Source: Chloroflexota bacterium
GTDB taxonomy: Bacteria; Chloroflexota; Anaerolineae; J102
DNA length: 7,539 nucleotides
Direction of reading: 5' to 3'
Assembly: GCA_003353825.1 (NCBI GenBank)
Contig: PIVW01000290.1
Coordinates: forward strand, 1 to 7,539
Shown here one piece after another: positions 6,206 to 7,539 of this stretch (its first letter is position 1; each line of letters opens with the position of its first letter). Below the pieces are notes generated by a model. It was not told the DNA's origin. It did no database searches and saw nothing but the letters and a program-made list of their open reading frames with translations. Position numbers and translations under genes: made by a program.

Positions 6206-6211
6206 AGAGGA
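6206..6211 (+). promoter_or_regulatory. Ribosome binding site of the sigma gene
   Basis: AGAGGA lies 7 bases before the GTG at 6219. This good Shine-Dalgarno decides the start in favour of GTG rather than an internal codon. Confidence 0.75.
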
Positions 6212-6218
6212 ACCACCC

Positions 6219-6836
6219 GTGACAACTGTCCGCCAGCAGCAGGATGATGAGCGTGTCTGGATACAGCGGGCCAAAAAAGGCGATCATGCTGCCTTTGCCC
6301 AAATCGTCCAGGCCTATCAGAGACCTGTCTACAATTTATGTTATAGAATGCTGAGCGATCCTGAGGAAGCAGAGGATGCTGCGCAGGAAGCCTTCCTGCG
6401 TGCCTACACCAACCTCCATCGCTACGATTCCCAGCGTAAATTCGTCAATTGGATGTTATCCATCGCTTCCAACCATTGTATCGATCGTTTACGAAAACGG
6501 CGAGTGACCTGGGTTTCATTTGAAGACACACCCCTTGTGGAACAGCTTTCTACCAAAACCGAAGGTCCTCAACGTCGTGCCGAGCGTAGTGAAGAGGCTG
6601 CTGAACTACAACAATGGATCGACAAGCTCCCACCCAATTATCGCACCCCGTTAGTCCTCTTGTACTGGTACGAACTCTCTTATGAAGAGATAGCCGAAAC
6701 GCTCAAACTCTCAGTGCCAGCCGTTAAATCACGTTTGCATCGAGCTCGTAAGCGGGTGGCCGAACTGATGATCGCCGCAAATGCCGCACCGCAAAGTGCA
6801 ACCCGACCCCACGCTCCGGCCGCTGCCAGTGGCTGA
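6219..6836 (+). CDS. ECF-type RNA polymerase sigma factor (sigma-70 family)
   Basis: The 205-residue product directs RNA polymerase to a dedicated set of promoters. Region 2 spans about residues 24-95. It includes the core-binding stretch DPEEAEDAAQEAFLRAY (47-63) and the -10-recognising part around FVNWMLSIASNHCIDRLRK (75-93). Region 4 spans about 126-182, with a helix-turn-helix formed by LSYEEIAETLKLS (153-165) and VPAVKSRLHRARKRV (166-180). Region 3 is absent, replaced by a charged linker, as in all ECF factors. A short Ala/Pro-rich tail (187-205) follows. The GTG start is supported by AGAGGA at 6206-6211. It is followed 14 bases later by a small membrane protein, the usual place for the cognate anti-sigma factor. 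An ECF-like promoter lies upstream. The stimulus is unknown. Confidence 0.95.
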   Translation: MTTVRQQQDDERVWIQRAKKGDHAAFAQIVQAYQRPVYNLCYRMLSDPEEAEDAAQEAFLRAYTNLHRYDSQRKFVNWMLSIASNHCIDRLRKRRVTWVSFEDTPLVEQLSTKTEGPQRRAERSEEAAELQQWIDKLPPNYRTPLVLLYWYELSYEEIAETLKLSVPAVKSRLHRARKRVAELMIAANAAPQSATRPHAPAAASG

Positions 6837-6850
6837 CAACCGGAGACACC

Positions 6851-7399
6851 ATGAAGCACGATTGTGATACCTTACTGAGCCAACTTTCGCTCGACCTCGA
6901 TAATCTACTTAGTCCTGAAGACAGTGCAGCTTTGGATGCTGGCCTGCAACAATGTCCTGAATGCCGGCCACTGTTTCAGGCCATGAGAAGGGCAGATGCG
7001 TTGTTCCGATCTGCGCCGATCATCGCCCCGCCATACGATCTTTCGGCGGCGGTGATCAGTCAGATCGAGCATGGTTATGATCGTGATAAGCGGTTGTTGG
7101 GCTTGACACTGATGCTCGGGGGTGCGATGTCACTTTGGCCGACCATGGTGCTCTTAGTCGGCGTCGTCATCGCCCTGCTAACGGCAACCAATCCCGGGAT
7201 ATTGCAAGGGGGTATCGATATCATGGTCGGCCTTCTGATCACACTTCACGCTCTCATGATGGCGGTTGGCACTATTGGTAATGTCCTCTCCCCCTGGATC
7301 GTCCCTTCCCTTTCCTTGCTCTTCAGCGTCGTATTACTCGCACTTACTCTGGTCTGGGCAACACGCTCGGCACTGGCGCCACGTCCGGTTCGTGCCTGA
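6851..7399 (+). CDS. Probable membrane anti-sigma factor (variant zinc-finger type)
   Basis: The 182-residue product has the layout of a ZAS-type anti-sigma factor: a soluble N-terminal domain that would bind the sigma factor, followed by membrane helices. The N-terminus has MKHDC, then LSLDLDNLLSPEDSAAL (12-28), the usual 'L.L.LD..LSPE....L' helix pattern, then CPEC (35-38). The normal HxxxCxxC motif is changed: the histidine position is glycine (G31). H3 and C5 could still contribute zinc ligands. Hydrophobic segments at about 84-111, 120-141 and 149-170 suggest three or four membrane passes, more than the single helix of the simplest anti-sigma factors. The start ATG at 6851 is preceded by GGAG (6842-6845) and follows the sigma stop by 14 bases. 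The assignment rests on position and the N-terminal pattern. It is the last gene in the window. Confidence 0.82.
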   Translation: MKHDCDTLLSQLSLDLDNLLSPEDSAALDAGLQQCPECRPLFQAMRRADALFRSAPIIAPPYDLSAAVISQIEHGYDRDKRLLGLTLMLGGAMSLWPTMVLLVGVVIALLTATNPGILQGGIDIMVGLLITLHALMMAVGTIGNVLSPWIVPSLSLLFSVVLLALTLVWATRSALAPRPVRA

Positions 7400-7434
7400 A
7401 CTCATCGTCTTAATTCTAATTGGCTCTTTGGGAC

Positions 7435-7537
7435 TTCGCGTGACGATCACGAATTTCCGTTGATGATTCCCCCACACCTAGTGGCTGGTTGTGTCAAGCG
7501 CCTAGATATAGTGTGGGAAAAATCCGTATCACGCGAA
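7435..7537. repeat. Nested inverted repeats downstream of the sigma operon
   Basis: Two perfect inverted pairs are nested: TTCGCGTGA (7435-7443) with TCACGCGAA (7529-7537), and CCCACAC (7471-7477) with GTGTGGG (7511-7517). A local palindrome, CGTGA-CGA-TCACG (7439-7451), shares the left outer arm, so the outer and local stems exclude each other. The surrounding 7400-7539 has no convincing gene. The window ends two bases after the outer arm, so the full element may be cut. Confidence 0.5.
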
Positions 7538-7539
7538 AT

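Noticed and set aside
7266..7463. A 65-codon plus-strand frame overlapping the anti-sigma gene
   Set aside because: Mostly contained in the anti-sigma coding sequence in another frame, with no ribosome site or domain pattern.
7469..7497. A perfect TTGACA on the minus strand (7497-7492)
   Set aside because: At 16-18 base spacing the downstream sequence is G-rich (TGGGGG) with no -10-like hexamer.
7489..7512. Plus-strand TTGTGT ... TATAGT as a promoter
   Set aside because: The -10-like TATAGT is good, but the spacing to TTGTGT is only 12 bases and the correctly spaced hexamer is poor.

Overview
The window looks like a chromosomal stretch from a bacterium of moderate GC content. It is probably from the Chloroflexota (Anaerolineae/Caldilineae-like) or another monoderm-type lineage. 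The basis is the cdaA-cdaR pair, two Bacillus/Lactobacillus-type deoxynucleoside kinases in tandem, a ROK kinase and an ECF sigma/anti-sigma pair, plus densely overlapping gene junctions and intergenic low-complexity hairpins. The assignment is by resemblance only; no rRNA or other marker is present. There is no sign of phage, transposase, CRISPR array or tRNA.

Layout: everything between 1 and 6035 is on the minus strand and is read from high to low coordinates. The first block (6035-4348) is a kinase fused to a MazG-like NTP pyrophosphohydrolase domain, followed with a 4-base ATGA overlap by a second stand-alone kinase. After a 203-base spacer holding an imperfect inverted repeat come a ROK-family sugar kinase (4144-3161), a polytopic membrane protein of unknown function (3152-2295) and a membrane-anchored SAM-dependent methyltransferase (2295-1531). 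The last two are joined by a TGATG junction. After a gap of about 317 bases with two candidate promoters come the diadenylate cyclase gene cdaA (1213-383, TTG start) and, overlapping by ATGA, the 5' part of its YbbR-domain regulator cdaR, which runs off the left edge.

From 6219 the plus strand carries an ECF sigma factor and, 14 bases later, a small membrane protein that is almost certainly its anti-sigma factor. Upstream of the sigma gene lies a TGAAAC-N17-CGTA element that closely resembles ECF-type promoters and suggests autoregulation. The last 140 bases are non-coding and hold nested inverted repeats.

How the genes fit together: the kinase pair salvages deoxynucleosides to dNMPs, and the fused MazG domain could remove aberrant or excess (d)NTPs. 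CdaA makes the essential messenger c-di-AMP under control of CdaR. The ECF pair is a separate envelope- or stress-responsive unit. The roles of the methyltransferase/membrane-protein pair are not recognisable. The most distinctive items are the kinase-MazG fusion, a ROK kinase that has lost the zinc-binding cysteine cluster, an anti-sigma factor lacking the canonical zinc-ligand histidine, and the structured intergenic repeats.
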